From: Amoebidium appalachense
Taxonomy: Eukaryota > Ichthyosporea
Length of the DNA: 64,000 bases
Direction: 5' to 3'
NCBI GenBank assembly: GCA_963693365.1
Contig: CAVNZM010000007.1
Coordinates: 10,850,001-10,914,000 of the forward strand
Positions 1 to 15,272 of the stretch are shown piece by piece. Position 1 is the stretch's first letter, and each line of letters opens with the position of its first letter. The translations under genes and the position numbers were made by a program. The notes beneath the pieces were generated by a model that saw only the letters and a list, made by a program, of their open reading frames with translations, was not told where the DNA came from and did no database searches.

Positions 1-399
1 TTTTTTTTTTGCTGGTCGGCGAGTCTAGTATAGCAAGCTTGTTACTGGCCAAGGGCTACGTGTGACCCGATTATCCCCATGCTCTGAATAGTTCCGTAGG
101 AGAGACAATAGAGGGAAATGGGCGGTACAGAGGGGGGGGGGGGGGGGGGGAGCGGGTGGGGGGGGGGGGGGGAGGGATGGGGGGGGGGGGGGGGGGGATG
201 GGCAGAACTGCCAAAATACCCGGGGGGGGGGGGGGGGGGGGGGGGAGGGAGGGGGGAGACATAGCAGATTACTAACATCCTAACAGGTCTTTCATTTTTG
301 GCTTTGATAGTTTTGTGCTTTGAGGTTTGTGTTAGCTTATGGTCCGGCAAAATGGGGTAAATTGTGTTTGTGTGCTTTTGTGTGTGTGTGTGTGTGTGC

Positions 400-480
<81 letters not shown>

Positions 481-691
481 GAGGGGAGGGATGGAGGGGG
501 GGAAGGGGGGGGGGGGGGGGGGAGGGGGGGGAGTAACAACCGAGGCGGGCAAGGGTTTACAACGGGGGGGGGAGGGGGGAGGGGTGGGGGGGGAGGGAGG
601 GAGGAGGGTTGGTTATGGGAGAGAATAAAGTGGGACGTGCAACCAGATAGAACCGTGGAGAGGCCACTGATACTAGTGTGTGGGATGCGAT

Positions 692-741
<50 letters not shown>

Positions 742-894
742 CATGCATGCATAAACAAGGAATGTGCAGTTGGAACTGAATGCATTTACCCATCCCTCCT
801 CCCCGAGCCCCTCCCTTCCCCCTCCCTCCCCCCCTCACGCTCCGACACTTTGACGTCTACCACCAACTTATTGTGGCCACACACACACACACAC

Positions 895-927
<33 letters not shown>

Positions 928-928
928 G
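1..928. repeat. Microsatellite-rich left edge, intron of gene 1
   Basis: This stretch holds interrupted poly-G runs at about 131-250 and 500-600, a (TG)n tract at about 377-480, and (CA)n tracts at about 692-739 and 880-927. The last (CA)n runs straight into an AG at 927-928, which I read as the 3' splice site of the exon at 929. I see no other coding exon here. Long open frames in the tracts are His/Thr or Cys/Val repeats produced by the dinucleotides and are not genes. Confidence 0.8.
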
Positions 929-1294
929 GGCATGGCCACCAGTGGGTCCATTATCATCACCACTGTTGTGGGGGGTCTCTACCTCGACGCGCCATACAAC
1001 CTCGTGATTTTCATTGGTTCCACAACTGTCATTCTAGCCTTATTTGGTTATAACGATGACGGTGAAATCCCCGCCCCATTGGCTTCCAGCTCCAGCCCCG
1101 AACCAATCACGCAGATGAAATCAATAAGTGTAGACACGGGATATGAAATGAGGAAATTGGCTGAGGCCGAACCACAAAACCAGTGGCCCCAGAGATACGA
1201 CTCCCTCGGTAGTGTAGCTGAGGAAATTAACGAGGAATTCGAGGATGCGAGTTTGACTAACGGGTATGCAAAATCGAGGAACTATATGGTATAA
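929..1294 (+). CDS. C-terminal exon of an unidentified membrane protein (partial)
   Basis: An open segment follows a (CA)n-CAG acceptor at 927-928, starts in phase 0 and ends at TAA 1292-1294. It encodes about 121 residues. Residues about 5-32 are hydrophobic (SIIITTVVGGLYLDAPYNLV and onward), giving one or two membrane passes. A polar, acidic tail follows (for example EEINEEFEDASLTNGY), as expected for a cytosolic C-terminus. Codon use is non-repetitive and balanced, unlike the flanking tracts, which supports a real exon. An ATG at 932 exists but is probably internal. The transporter family is not identifiable from this piece; a multi-pass carrier is a guess. The rest of the gene lies left of the window. 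Confidence 0.6.
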   Translation, partial: GMATSGSIIITTVVGGLYLDAPYNLVIFIGSTTVILALFGYNDDGEIPAPLASSSSPEPITQMKSISVDTGYEMRKLAEAEPQNQWPQRYDSLGSVAEEINEEFEDASLTNGYAKSRNYMV

Positions 1295-1910
1295 AAGAGT
1301 GATGGGAATGTAAATGGCTGAGGTATTGTTAGTGTCACTAGTGTGGTTCCGAATGCGTTTTTTCAAACTTTATTTAGAGAGTTATAAATGTCATATAGAG
1401 GAGTTCATTGAATTCTTCATGTGGAGATTTATTTTTAATCGACCGATAGATCTGGTAAGTAAGGAAAGATGTGGTCATTTTATGGTAGTGTTGCAGTATC
1501 ATCGGACAACGGTATCTGTGCTTGTGTTGTGCTTTCAAGGCTGAAATGTTTTATGATAATTGGATATATATCCTGTACATTATAGAAACCGCATATAGGG
1601 GATATAAACCCAACCACACACACGGTGTCAGGCCTGTCTTGTTTACCACCACTGCACGGCCAGTTGTGTACGTAAACAGACACGATGACTCGGACAAGCC
1701 TGCTTTTAATATGTACAGAGATCAAATAGAGTTTCAATGCAAACACGACGGTGTGCCTTGCTTAAAATTTAATAAAAGGAAATATGCCAGAGTCTGCAGG
1801 CCTGGGGATACGCATGTACCCCCCACACCCCCCCACCTGCCCCTCTGGAGGGGCCACTCCCCCCTCTTACCCGCCCTCGCAAACACGCGCGTCACTGCAT
1901 GCCAATGCAC

Positions 1911-1958
<48 letters not shown>

Positions 1959-3879
1959 ACACCCCACCCCACCCCTACCCCCCACCCCCGGGTGTCATCG
2001 CATGCGAATTTCTAACATGCAAGCATCTTTGGACACATACAATTTGCACTGTTGATGGCATTATGTGAGGTTGTGTTATTGACATTACTATAGCTCGCTG
2101 AGCTATATATATTCCTACTTTTTTAGTTGTTTTGAAGGCATATACCGTGGGCACTGCATGCATGACCGGACATACATATGCATACTACTATCTTCATGTA
2201 TATATGATCCGGATGGCATGTCGCATGTATGATTGGGGCATGCACCGTTATTATGTATCTGTCGCCAGTGGTTGTGCATGCTTGAATATGGGGTAATGAA
2301 CTACTAATGCCGCATTCCCATATAGTGTCTTCGGAACTCCTTTAGAACAAGGCCCCCGGACCTTTAATCCCCAAATGGAGCAGCTGCTCATCATTTTAAA
2401 CATCGTCTTGTCCGTGCGTACGATGCACATGCCACATGCGCAATCCTCCCCCCTCCTAGCCCCCCCCCCCCCCCTCTGGAGCCCCCCACCTGTTTTGATT
2501 TTAGCCTTTTTTTTTAAAGTTTAATTCAGTACCGCTGTCTAGTGGTGGGTACCAGCCCCATGGGACCTATATACCTACGTTCCAGACTGAGCCATGCATA
2601 TGGCAGAATGATCGGACTATACTATGTACAAGAGATAGTATTACGGGGGGGGTTTGATTCTAGCTAACTATAATTTAGCTATGAGGGGGGTCCGGGTCCG
2701 AAGTTTCACATGTCTGCTGACGGGGGTCTAACGTGGTGTGGTGGTGCTGTGGGGTTGAGGGTGGTGGGGTCTATGTGGTATCCCATGTCATGTAGGGTGG
2801 TGGTGGCTGCTGTGTGTCTGTAGGTGTGGTGGGGGCCCCCACCTGACAGTGTACCCGTGTTGCCCATATCGCGCTAAGATGTAATCGATGTCCGGGTTAA
2901 TGAACAGGGCTGTAGGAACCTCAGCTGAACTTGCCTGCCATGTCTGACATGGCATACGAACTAATTGCTGGGTATGGCGTAGCTACATAGGCGTACAGGT
3001 ATACGTGAACAAAGTCCTCCACGGGGGCTAGATCGAGGCCGTGGTGGTGGTGGTGGTGGTTGTGGGGCCGTGTGGGAGGGGGGGGAGGGGGGGGGGGGGG
3101 GGGGGGGGGAGAAGGGACGGTCCTTGGGCCAGCCGCTCCGCTGATCTGGCTGCCGGCATGCCAGCTAGGGCCACACACACGTCATTGTTCGTGCGCAAAG
3201 GTGTGGAGGGAGGCTAACACGTGCCACACATTAAAGGCACCAGTAGGTAGGCATACGATATGGTTATTCCCTAATATGGCAATAGCCTTTGTATGACGGT
3301 CGAGGGTGCCCATCCGAACTGTGTGCAACACACCCACACTTGCAGTGCCGGCACCAGATGCTCGATTGGTGCGTGTGCGTGTGTGTGTGGGTGCTTGTGT
3401 ACGTAAACAAGTATGTGTGCACACAGGTGTGTATGTAGGTGTATGCATATGGATGTCTGTGTGCCTGCACTAAAGATCATCCAGCCACTCTATCCTTGTA
3501 CTGGATTCTAGCTGCGTGTTATGTTTGTGTCCCCCCAAACCCCTACACCCCTCTAATACCTCCTGCATTCACACAGTGTATGCTGGTTGCATGTGGGCAT
3601 GGATGGTTGGTGCACTTGAATGTGCACACAGCCTGAGGTACTTTATATTAGCACGTGTGCTTGCGTCAATTAAATCAAGCAGCAGAAAGGAATGTGATTT
3701 GTACAGAGGGAAGCCGTATTCTTGGAGACGCTACAACAAAGAGAGTGGTGGTGGTGGTGGTGGGAGGGGGGAGGGGGGGGGGGGGAGGGGGGAGGGGGTG
3801 GAGGGCCGTAAAAAAAAAAAAAAAAAAAAAAAGGGAAAAGGGGGGGGGGGGGGAAGGGGGGGGGGGGGGGGGAAGGGGG
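1295..3879. other. Intergenic stretch, no gene recognised
   Basis: The 3' flank of gene 1 contains an AATAAA at about 1769-1774 that could be a polyadenylation signal. A C47 run lies at 1912-1958 and a poly-G run at about 3085-3110. AT-rich unique sequence fills 2000-2960. A/G-rich homopolymers at 3740-3879 form the C-rich tail (opposite strand) of the dispersed repeat that follows. No open frame outside the homopolymers looks coding. Confidence 0.6.
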
Positions 3880-4498
3880 TTGAATGCGTCAAAAAGTACG
3901 AAGTACACAAGAACAAACGGATAACGATGCAGAATGCAAGCCATACATAGAAGAGTATGCATAATGAGCAGAGCCCATCCTCAGGGGGGGCCCACGTCAT
4001 CCACAGTACCCGAGTTTCGACCTATTCACCTCGTTAACGAAACCCAACTCAGATACTGTTTCACTTGAACATGGGTAGTTCACCCGTCTTGATCAGAGAC
4101 GAGCAGGGTTGCTTATGCAGGCAAGGGCAGTGGGAAAGGCCGGGGGTTAAAGTTGCAGCAGTAAGCAGAAGCAAGAAAAATATAGATAGGAACTCAGGAG
4201 ACGGGGCTTCTAGGAAGCTCCCCCGTCGCTACCTAAGTCTATACTTCTCTGGCTAACATACTACACCAGCTGAAAAGAATAAAGTCCCGAAGGCCGCAGA
4301 ATTCGCAATCAGAGGGGAAAATATGAGATTTGGGTAGTAACACGCCGCACTACAAAGGGCGGAACTTTAACGTCTTCGAACGGAAAGCTATGCCCCCGGA
4401 TGTCAGCCGGAAATATGGTATCACCCATCGCTTTGGGCTTGAAAAAAGCCAAATCGATAGTCCGAGTTGTGTTACGCCGGCGGGTAACATGCCGCATG
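3880..4498 (-). repeat. Poly-C-tailed dispersed repeat, copy A (near full length)
   Basis: Read on the minus strand, this 619-bp unit matches 20032-20661 almost end to end. It starts at CATGCGGCATGTTACC (4498) and ends at GACGCATTCAA (3880), then runs into a C-rich tail (G-rich on the plus strand, about 3840-3879). No long open frame is shared by the two copies, so it looks non-autonomous. A weak Pol III B-box-like stretch (GGTCGAAACTCGGGTA) lies in the last third. Shorter family members share only the tail-proximal 80-250 bp. Confidence 0.85.
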
Positions 4499-4524
4499 GG
4501 GGGGGGGGGGGGGGGGGGCGGGGC

Positions 4525-4558
4525 TGAACAAGCGAGGTAGGGCAGAGATTTATGTAGT

Positions 4559-4606
<48 letters not shown>

Positions 4607-4880
4607 ACGGGGGCCGCTGGGTGGATGGGCAGGTGACTTGAGGTGGGCGGGGGGAGCGGAAGGGGGGGGAGGGGGGGGGGGGACAGTTGTATCATCAACT
4701 TGTATGTCTTAACCCTAGGAAGTACTAGAATGCAGGGGGGGAAAGGGGGGGGGGGGGGGGGGGGGGAGGGGGTGGGGGGTGGGGAGATGAACAAGCGAGG
4801 TAGGGCAGAGATTTATGTAGTACGTGTGTGTGAGTGTGTGTGTGCACGGGGGTCGTTGGCTGGATGGGCAGGTGACTTTG
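4525..4880. repeat. Direct duplication of about 115 bp, two copies
   Basis: The segment starting TGAACAAGCGAGGTAGGGCA at 4525 recurs at 4788 with the same continuation: an AGAGATTTATGTAGTACG stretch, a (TG)n tract, then a GCACGGGGGYCGYTGG-like block ending near GGGCAGGTGACTT (4639 and about 4880). The (TG)n has expanded in the first copy and is interrupted in the second. The 148 bp between the copies is mostly G-rich. Confidence 0.8.
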
Positions 4881-5209
4881 TGTGGGTGGTCGGGGGGAGA
4901 GGAGGAGAGAGGGGGGGAACCACGGGTGTGTGTCTGTGTTCATGCCTGTGTGCATTTGCACTCCCCCTCCCTACTCCCTCCTCCCCCCACCTCGCCCCAT
5001 GTGCATGTGCAGCACGAGCGCGAGACAAAGTGGACCCACAGCCGCACACAACTCCATATCCCCCGGCCTTTCTCAGCACACACACTCCTTTAGCCAAACA
5101 CAACAGTAGGGCCGCCCGCAGCCCCCCGTCCCTTTATATGTCGTAAAGGGTACCTGCCCCTCCTCTCTCCCCACCTGCACCACCGACCATCTAACCGTGC
5201 ACCATTGAT

Positions 5210-5845
5210 CTACTTCTTGCCCTTTGGCGACCGCAACTTGGGCACCTCATCATAGTACCTCACACCCTTGCCCTTGTACGGGTCCGGCGGCTGGAACGAG
5301 CGTATCTTTGCCGCCGTCTGTGTGACGCTCTCTATGTCTATGCCGTTGATGAGGATGTTTGTCGACCCAGCCACGCTCACGTTGACGCCAGGTGGTATAG
5401 GGTACTGGCGCTTGATGCCCAGGTTGAGGTGCAGTGTGCCGTTGTCGATGTTTGCGCGGTAACCCACACCCTTGAGCACAAGGTGGCGTGTAAACCCGGC
5501 CGTGACCCCCTCGACCATGTTCTTGACATGCTGCCTAAACGTGCCCTGCAGAGCCTGTGCGTCCTTTGTGTATGTGGTGCGCTCAACCTTGACCGCACGT
5601 GCGTCCTCCACCTGCGCCCTCTCCACGCGCACGAGGCCCGGCACTGTGCGTGTGATGCTGCCCAGCGGCCCTGTGACCGTGACTGCGCCCGTCCCCACGT
5701 GCACAGACACGCCCTCAGGCACACTGACTGGTGTGCGCCCCACTCGTGACGGTGTGGGCACCTTCTCGCCCGCCGCTAGCGCCTTCCCCAGTTGGCTAGC
5801 CTTGGCCCGCGCACTGAGGCAGAACACGTGTGGCCGTGCGAACAT
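5210..5845 (-). CDS. MRPL6: Organellar (probably mitochondrial) ribosomal protein uL6
   Basis: A single-exon gene of 211 residues, ATG at 5845 and TAG at 5210-5212. It is a bacterial-type uL6, the large-subunit protein near the factor-binding region of the ribosome. The mature part shows both L6 repeats: SRVGRTPVSVPEGVSV, GTFRQHVKNMVEGVTAGF, LKGVGYRA, and the C-terminal hallmark PPDPYKGKGVRYYDEVPK. About 33 residues before the first L6 motif are rich in Arg/Lys/Ala and poor in acids (MFARPHVFCLSARAKASQLG), typical of a mitochondrial presequence; a plastid protein is a less likely alternative. The frame stays open upstream of 5845, but that part is His/Thr repeat and low complexity, so I chose the ATG at the presequence. 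No intron is needed. Confidence 0.92.
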   Translation of the reverse strand: MFARPHVFCLSARAKASQLGKALAAGEKVPTPSRVGRTPVSVPEGVSVHVGTGAVTVTGPLGSITRTVPGLVRVERAQVEDARAVKVERTTYTKDAQALQGTFRQHVKNMVEGVTAGFTRHLVLKGVGYRANIDNGTLHLNLGIKRQYPIPPGVNVSVAGSTNILINGIDIESVTQTAAKIRSFQPPDPYKGKGVRYYDEVPKLRSPKGKK

Positions 5846-6134
5846 GGTTGCGTGTAGTGTGTGTGCGTGTGTATGCGTGTGTTTGTCCAACCACACAAGG
5901 TGGATGGTGGGGCTACGTGTGGCTGCACTGAGCCCACCCCTATGCCTGCCTACGTGGTTGTTGGCTGTGCCTTCTCCGCCTGTCTGCCCTCTCTCCCTCT
6001 CCCTCACTGTGCCTCCGTTTCTTTCAGGCTGTGTGAAGGCTGCCGGCGAGTGTCGCAAACACCACGCCCAGGAATGCGGGCCGGGTCGCAATCCTACGGG
6101 TCACGACCCGAAAACGCTTGGGTGCGCAATGTGC

Positions 6135-6329
6135 CAATCAGACCTCACACGTACTGACAGTGTGCACGCGCTGCGATGAATTTCCGATTTTTCCTTACAC
6201 GTCTCTCGCGACCGCGTGCATGCTTTCTGTCGCGGCGCCTCGACGGTTCGATAGAGTCCAGTGTTCGCTCTAACACGTACTGACGTGTTGCCGCAAGTGC
6301 GACGTTTTAACATCTACTCAGGCGGCTTT

Positions 6330-6378
<49 letters not shown>

Positions 6379-6531
6379 CCGCCTCAGTAGGTGGTAGGTG
6401 TTCGCTGAATGTGTAAGGAAAAATAAGGAGCCATCTCAGTAGGTGGCAGCAATCAGATCTATGTAACACGTACTGACGTGTTGCCGCACGTGCGACGTTA
6501 TACATCTATTTGTGACGTCCCCTTTTGCAAA

Positions 6532-6573
<42 letters not shown>

Positions 6574-6610
6574 AAAAGAAAAGGCCTCAGTAGGTGGTAG
6601 CAATCAGACA
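6135..6610. repeat. About 193-bp tandem duplication with poly-A tracts, upstream of uL6
   Basis: The block TAACACGTACTGACGTGTTG occurs at 6271 and 6464, each followed by CCGC(A)-GTGCGACGTT and CATCTA. A related CACACGTACTGACAGTGTG lies near 6147. Each unit contains a poly-A run (6331-6371 and about 6532-6571) followed by CTCAGTAGGTGG (about 6381, 6434 and 6585). The CACGTACTGACGTG core is partly palindromic and includes a CRE-like TGACGTG. Its place upstream of the uL6 start (minus strand) would suit a regulatory role, but that is inference. Confidence 0.7.
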
Positions 6611-9865
<3,255 letters not shown>

Positions 9866-11770
9866 TTACATAGTGGCCATTGCCCTCTTCTTTGATGCTG
9901 GAGACATTGCCGGGCTCTGTGCTTTGCCCCCGCCCAGTTTTGCAGCCAGTGACCGTGCAGGGGAGAGGGGCCCATTTTGATTTGCTGCTGCCTTGGGCGC
10001 TGGTGGCTTGTCGCCTGCCTCATCGACAAGCACGTGCTCCAGTGTGGCATGGCCGAACCTTCTAGCAAGATTCAGCGCCGTCTCCCCATTGGCCGTGGTC
10101 ACGTGCTGGCTCGCGCCGGCAGCCAATAGGATTGCAGCAACCTCCACATGGCCGTGGATGGCGGCATGGTGCAGGGCCGTGCACCATGCCCCCCTCTGGG
10201 CCACATCCAATGCTGCCCCCATGCCCACCAGCACCTGCACACAGCCAGCCCGACCATACCGTGCAGCCGCCATCAGCAGCGTCATGGTCTCAGCCCCCCG
10301 CAACACCACCCCACACTCGTCAAGGTCCAGGGGGGGGTTTGAATGCTGCAGTTTGTCTGCAAGGGGCTTATGGTTGTCTCCGGCCACAAGTAGCCGCCTG
10401 CATGTTGCAAAGACCTGGGCCCTCTGCTCGGCCAGCCTGCTGGCCCCCAATGAGGGTCTCCTCTGTGGCAGCACGTCTAGTGGCTCCTCACTGGCTGCAC
10501 GTGCAGGCACAGGCCCACATGCATTGGGCCCAGCTAGGCCCAGTATGTCCTCAGCACTGAACGAGAACGATGCGCTCTGCACCCCCAAAGTGGGTATCTG
10601 CTGGGGCTGCTGGGGAGGGCTAGCCTGTGGCTGGGCTGAGATGGCACTGTCTGTCTGGGGGTCCACAAGGCCCTCAACCACCCCCCCCATGCCCCCTAGA
10701 CCCCTAGTGGGCAGGCAGTCCATGCTAAGGCTCTGCCTTCGTGCCGCCATGGGCTTTGGGCTTGCTGGCTGGGCCGCAGACCCATTTGGGTGGGCATTGG
10801 GGCATGTGGGGTTGCGGCAGTTGGTCCCCCGCCAGCACGGCACTACCTGCGGGTCCTTGCGCTGCCGTCCTCGACCAGCCCCGGAGGACTGCGGCATGCC
10901 GGGGGAGAACGGCCCACGGCCATGGGAGGGGAATTGGGGGGGGGCGCGTGGGGGTGGCAGGGGACTGGGGGCCACGGGAGGGGGAGTGAGGGGCACGGTC
11001 ACCCGATAGGCGATTGCGGTTACGGCCGGTGGGTGAGGGGCTGCGGAGGGGCTGGTCGGGCAGGTGGGAGGGCTGGCCGACGTAGGTGGGGCTGCGCAGG
11101 TTGCCGGCCATGCGCTGCTCGGGGGGTGGCGCTGCACATGGGGGGGGGGGGGGGGGGTGTTGTTTTCAGTGCGTGCAAGGAGAAGAGGGGGGCAGATTGT
11201 TTGGTGCCTGATGGGCGCATGTATGCAATCAAAAGTATTGGGGTGTGTGATGGTGGGGTGTGGTGGAGAGGTTGGCAAGACAGGCAGAAAACAGGACAAT
11301 GGGCGGACAGAAGACAGTGCATGGAACAACAACACCAACTATGTGTGTGCCTGTGCATTTGTTGTCTTTTGGTTGGGGGGGGGGGGGAGAGGGGGGGGGG
11401 GTAAGAGGAGGCATTTCGGTGAAAAGGCCCAATTGAAGCCTCCTGGCCTCATTGTGTTGCGCATGCACTGTCCGAGGTGAGGGATTTGAGAAGAACTCTG
11501 TGTTCCGGTCAGGAGCATGCAGACTGGTGGCAGGCATAGATGGGGCAGGCCTGGGTGTGTGTGTGTGTGTGCAGGGGGGGGGGGGGGGGGGGGGGGGTAT
11601 TGCCGTACCCCGAGGTTCGCGGTAGGTCAGCAGCCAGCGTGCCGCATCAAAGGGATATATGGCCATGTGCGTGGGGTGGGCCCTCTGCAGCCGCACATAC
11701 TCACTGCTGAGGCCCCCTGCCCAGCAGTGCACCTCAACACGCCAACCACGCCGCAGGGCCTCACTGCAGC

Positions 11771-11824
<54 letters not shown>

Positions 11825-12313
11825 TGTGTGTATGTGTGTGTGTGTGTGTATGTGTGTGTGTGTATGTGTGTGTGTGTGTATGTGCATGTGTGTGTGTGTG
11901 TGTGTGTGCTTGTGCGAATATGTGTGCGTCCGTGTGTGATTGTGACCTTGGGGGGTGGGGGGGGGGGGGGGAAGAAGGGGGTAGGAGAGAAAGGGTGGAA
12001 GGGAGAGAAGGGCAGGGGTAATAAGTGTACAATCCGGAGGGATGGCGGGGTAAATTACCTGCACAAACACATGCCACCACTGCGGGCTGACCATCAATGT
12101 ACATCAGCAGACAGACAGGCCCACATTCTCCCCCACATCTGACCCCTCCATGTTCAACCCACACCAAACCTATCCCATAGTCCCACATGCACCCTACAGC
12201 ATATTGTGTGCATCAACATGCAGGTTGGGCTATGCATGTCCTTTTCGACAAGCAAACACAATCTGCACGAGGAGCGGGCGCGACGGGGGCAGAGGGGGCG
12301 AGGGGAGGGGGGT

Positions 12314-12353
<40 letters not shown>

Positions 12354-15048
12354 TGGGGAGGGGGGGGATGGGGAGGGGGGAGGGGGGAAGGGGGAAGGGG
12401 GAAAGGGGTTCTTTACCCAGGGGAAGGTGGTGCCACCGCCATTTGGGTTGCCGTCCCCACTGAGCAGGACCAGGGTCTGGGGGGTATCGTGCAGCAGCAG
12501 GGTGCGGAGTATCTCACTGTGCAGCACGTCATCCACTGCATGCACAGGGTTAAAGATGCATGGACAGGGTTAAAGATGTACATAGAGGGTTAAAGACGCA
12601 TGCACAGGGTTAAAGACGCATGCACAGGGCTAAAGGTGCATTCACAGGGCTAAAGGTGCATGCACAGGGTTAAAGATGCATGCACAGGGTTAAAGGTGCA
12701 CATAGAGGGTTAAAGGTGCATGCACAGGGTTAATGATGCATGCACTGGGTTAAAGGTGCATGCACAGGGTTAAAGATGCACATAGAGGGTTAAAGGTGCA
12801 CAAACGGGGTTAAAGATGCACAAACGGGGTTAAAGGTGCGTGCACAGGATGCACATAGAGGGTTAAAGGTGCACAAACGGGGTTAAAGATGCACAAACGG
12901 GGTTAAAGGTGCGTGCAGAGGGTTAAAGGTGCGTGCACAGGGTTAAAGGTGCATGCACAGGGTCAAAGGTCGCATGGGGGGGCAGAGACCATACACAGTG
13001 CAACAGCTGTGGACTACATGGCCCACGACAGCACAGAATAGGGGGGCAATCACACATGGTGATTGCGTTTGCGTACTTGCTTTGCACATATGCATGCAGA
13101 GGCATATAGTGTCCTTTGTGCATGTGTGTGTGTCATGTGAGCGTGTGTGTGGGTATGTGGACTTTTCGTGTCTGGTTGTCTGTGTACTGTCTGTACCCGT
13201 GCTTGTATGTGCCCCTGCCCCCCTCCCCCCTCCCCCCACCCCCGGGTCCCCTTTCCTCATCCCCCCCCCCCCCCCCCACCACCAAGCCCTTTCTCCCAAC
13301 CCCCCCGTCCCCTTTCACCCTCCTTCCCCACCACCACCACCATCATCCCCCACCCCAATCACGTACCAAACTGCTCAGCATTGCCCAGCGTGTATGCCGT
13401 TCTGACGTCATAGCCATGCTGCCTCCACTCCTCCCACATCATGTCTGCCGGTGGGGGGTTTGCCCCCACCACCTTCTTCACTGCCGTGGGCCTGCCCCCC
13501 TCCACATACTCCACCAACCTCCCCACCTCCAGCCTGGCCGTCTTATCACTACGATCTCTCGTGGGCCCTAGGGCATAACTAGCACCTAGGAATATGTTGC
13601 TGTGGTCTACAAAGATCTGCAGACGACCAAGGGTGTTGTCTCGACGCCCACGCCGACCTTCATTGCATGGGGAGAGAGAGCCTGCTAGCTGGTTGGCTAG
13701 CTGTATGTGTGTGTGTGTGTATGTGTGTGTGTGTTGGGGGGGGGGGGGGAGGGGGTGGGGGGGGAGGGGGGGGAGGGGGGGGGGCGGGAAGTGTGTGTGT
13801 GCGTGCGTGATATGAGTATGTGTGTGTGTGTGTGCGAGTGATTGTGTGTAATGAGTGCGTGTGTAGTGAATGTGTCTGTGAGCGTGCGAATGTGCGAGGG
13901 TATGTCCGTGCAAGTGGGTGTGCTTGCCGGATGGGATGCAGCGTTCCTGTGATGGTAATAGTCAATAGGGAGGAGACTCAAAGGGTTGGGCAAGCAAGCG
14001 GGTGACCGAATGTGAGGTGGTGGTGACTACGGAGGACGGGTGGTATGCAAGAGCACCAAATAGGGAACAGGAAAAGGGTCTCCGCAAGGCCTTGCTCAAG
14101 CAGAACGGGGAGAAGCGGACTGGTCAAATCCTTCTTGGTCTTTTCACCTTGACGGCAACACACAACGAAAAACATCTCACTCATCCCCCCCCCCCCTCCC
14201 CCGGAGGAAATAGGCCTTTCTGCTCACTTCCCAAAAACAGAAGCCACAGCCAAGCAACCACCAACGACTCAATACCTAAATATAGGTCTGCCTGTGCCAT
14301 ATCCCTCCCCCCTCCCCCCCCCCCCCGCCCCTTCCCCCCCCACGAACCAAACCTGAATCCACGCACACACCACCCATGCACTACACCACCCGCCCACAAC
14401 CCCAAACCCACCCACCTCCATCAATCGCATTCTCGCCGCCACCACCGCTTCATCCGTGCCAGCCAGCCACACCCCAGCCATGCCCCCAGCCCCCCCACTG
14501 CCCTTTGCCCCGGGTAACTCCGGGTTAGATGCCACCCTGCGCATGCCCCCGGGCGTGATCTCTCTGTCCACGTCCACACACAGACCCCCCCTCACAGCCC
14601 TGTCTAGTGCCTGCTGGAATCTTCCATGGTCCACCACCCACAGTGGCAGCTCCAGCCACACCTCCGTCTCCACGTGGCCACGGCGCATGGGCCCCCTAGA
14701 GGTTGCACACAGTGAGCCCGCGCACATGGAATAAAACCCCAACAAGCGTGCATATTGACACGAACAGGGACATGAAATCGCGGGCAGTGGTTCTCTTACT
14801 CAGTTAGCAAAGGCGCATTAGGCCATGTTGGCGATGTGCTAGCGGAGATGCGTATGTGTAGGCCAGGGGGTGGAGGTGTGCATGTGCGTGCGTGCACGTG
14901 TGTGTATGTGTGTGTGTGTGGGGAGGGAGGAGGGAGGGAGGGGGGAGGGCCGCAGGGGGAGGGGGGAGAGGGGGGGGGGAAGGCAAGAAAGGCGTGCGTA
15001 TGCACAAGTGTGTGTGTGTATGTGCGGGTGTTGTGTGTGTGTATGTAA

Positions 15049-15108
<60 letters not shown>

Positions 15109-15208
15109 GGGGGTCTGGAGTGGGTGCAGTGTGTGTGTGGCTGGGAGAAGTTGTGTGTGTGTGTGTTGTGTGGTCGTGGTGGTCAGTTGGGGGGGGAGGG
15201 GGGAGGGG

Positions 15209-15272
<64 letters not shown>

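Noticed and set aside
42-785. Long open frames of His-Thr, Cys-Val, Ser-Leu, Pro or Gly repeats throughout the window
   Set aside because: They are translations of (CA)n, (GT)n, (CT)n and homopolymer tracts, exist in several frames and on both strands at once, and carry no domain.
4065-4256. Short open frame inside repeat copy A, also seen in copy B
   Set aside because: The shared frame is short (about 63 codons), with no motif, and the sequence similarity is equally high outside it, so it is simply repeat sequence.
12048-12080. A 21-nt candidate exon (WWHVFVQ) between the SGDGN exon and the RRGWRVEV exon
   Set aside because: It keeps frame, but direct joining of 12417 to 11771 gives the usual NYN spacing of eight residues between FP and RGW, so the insert is not needed.
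12541-12975. CRISPR-like or telomere-like array
   Set aside because: Units are contiguous 20-mers without spacers, and the core is not a regular telomere repeat; it is an intronic minisatellite.
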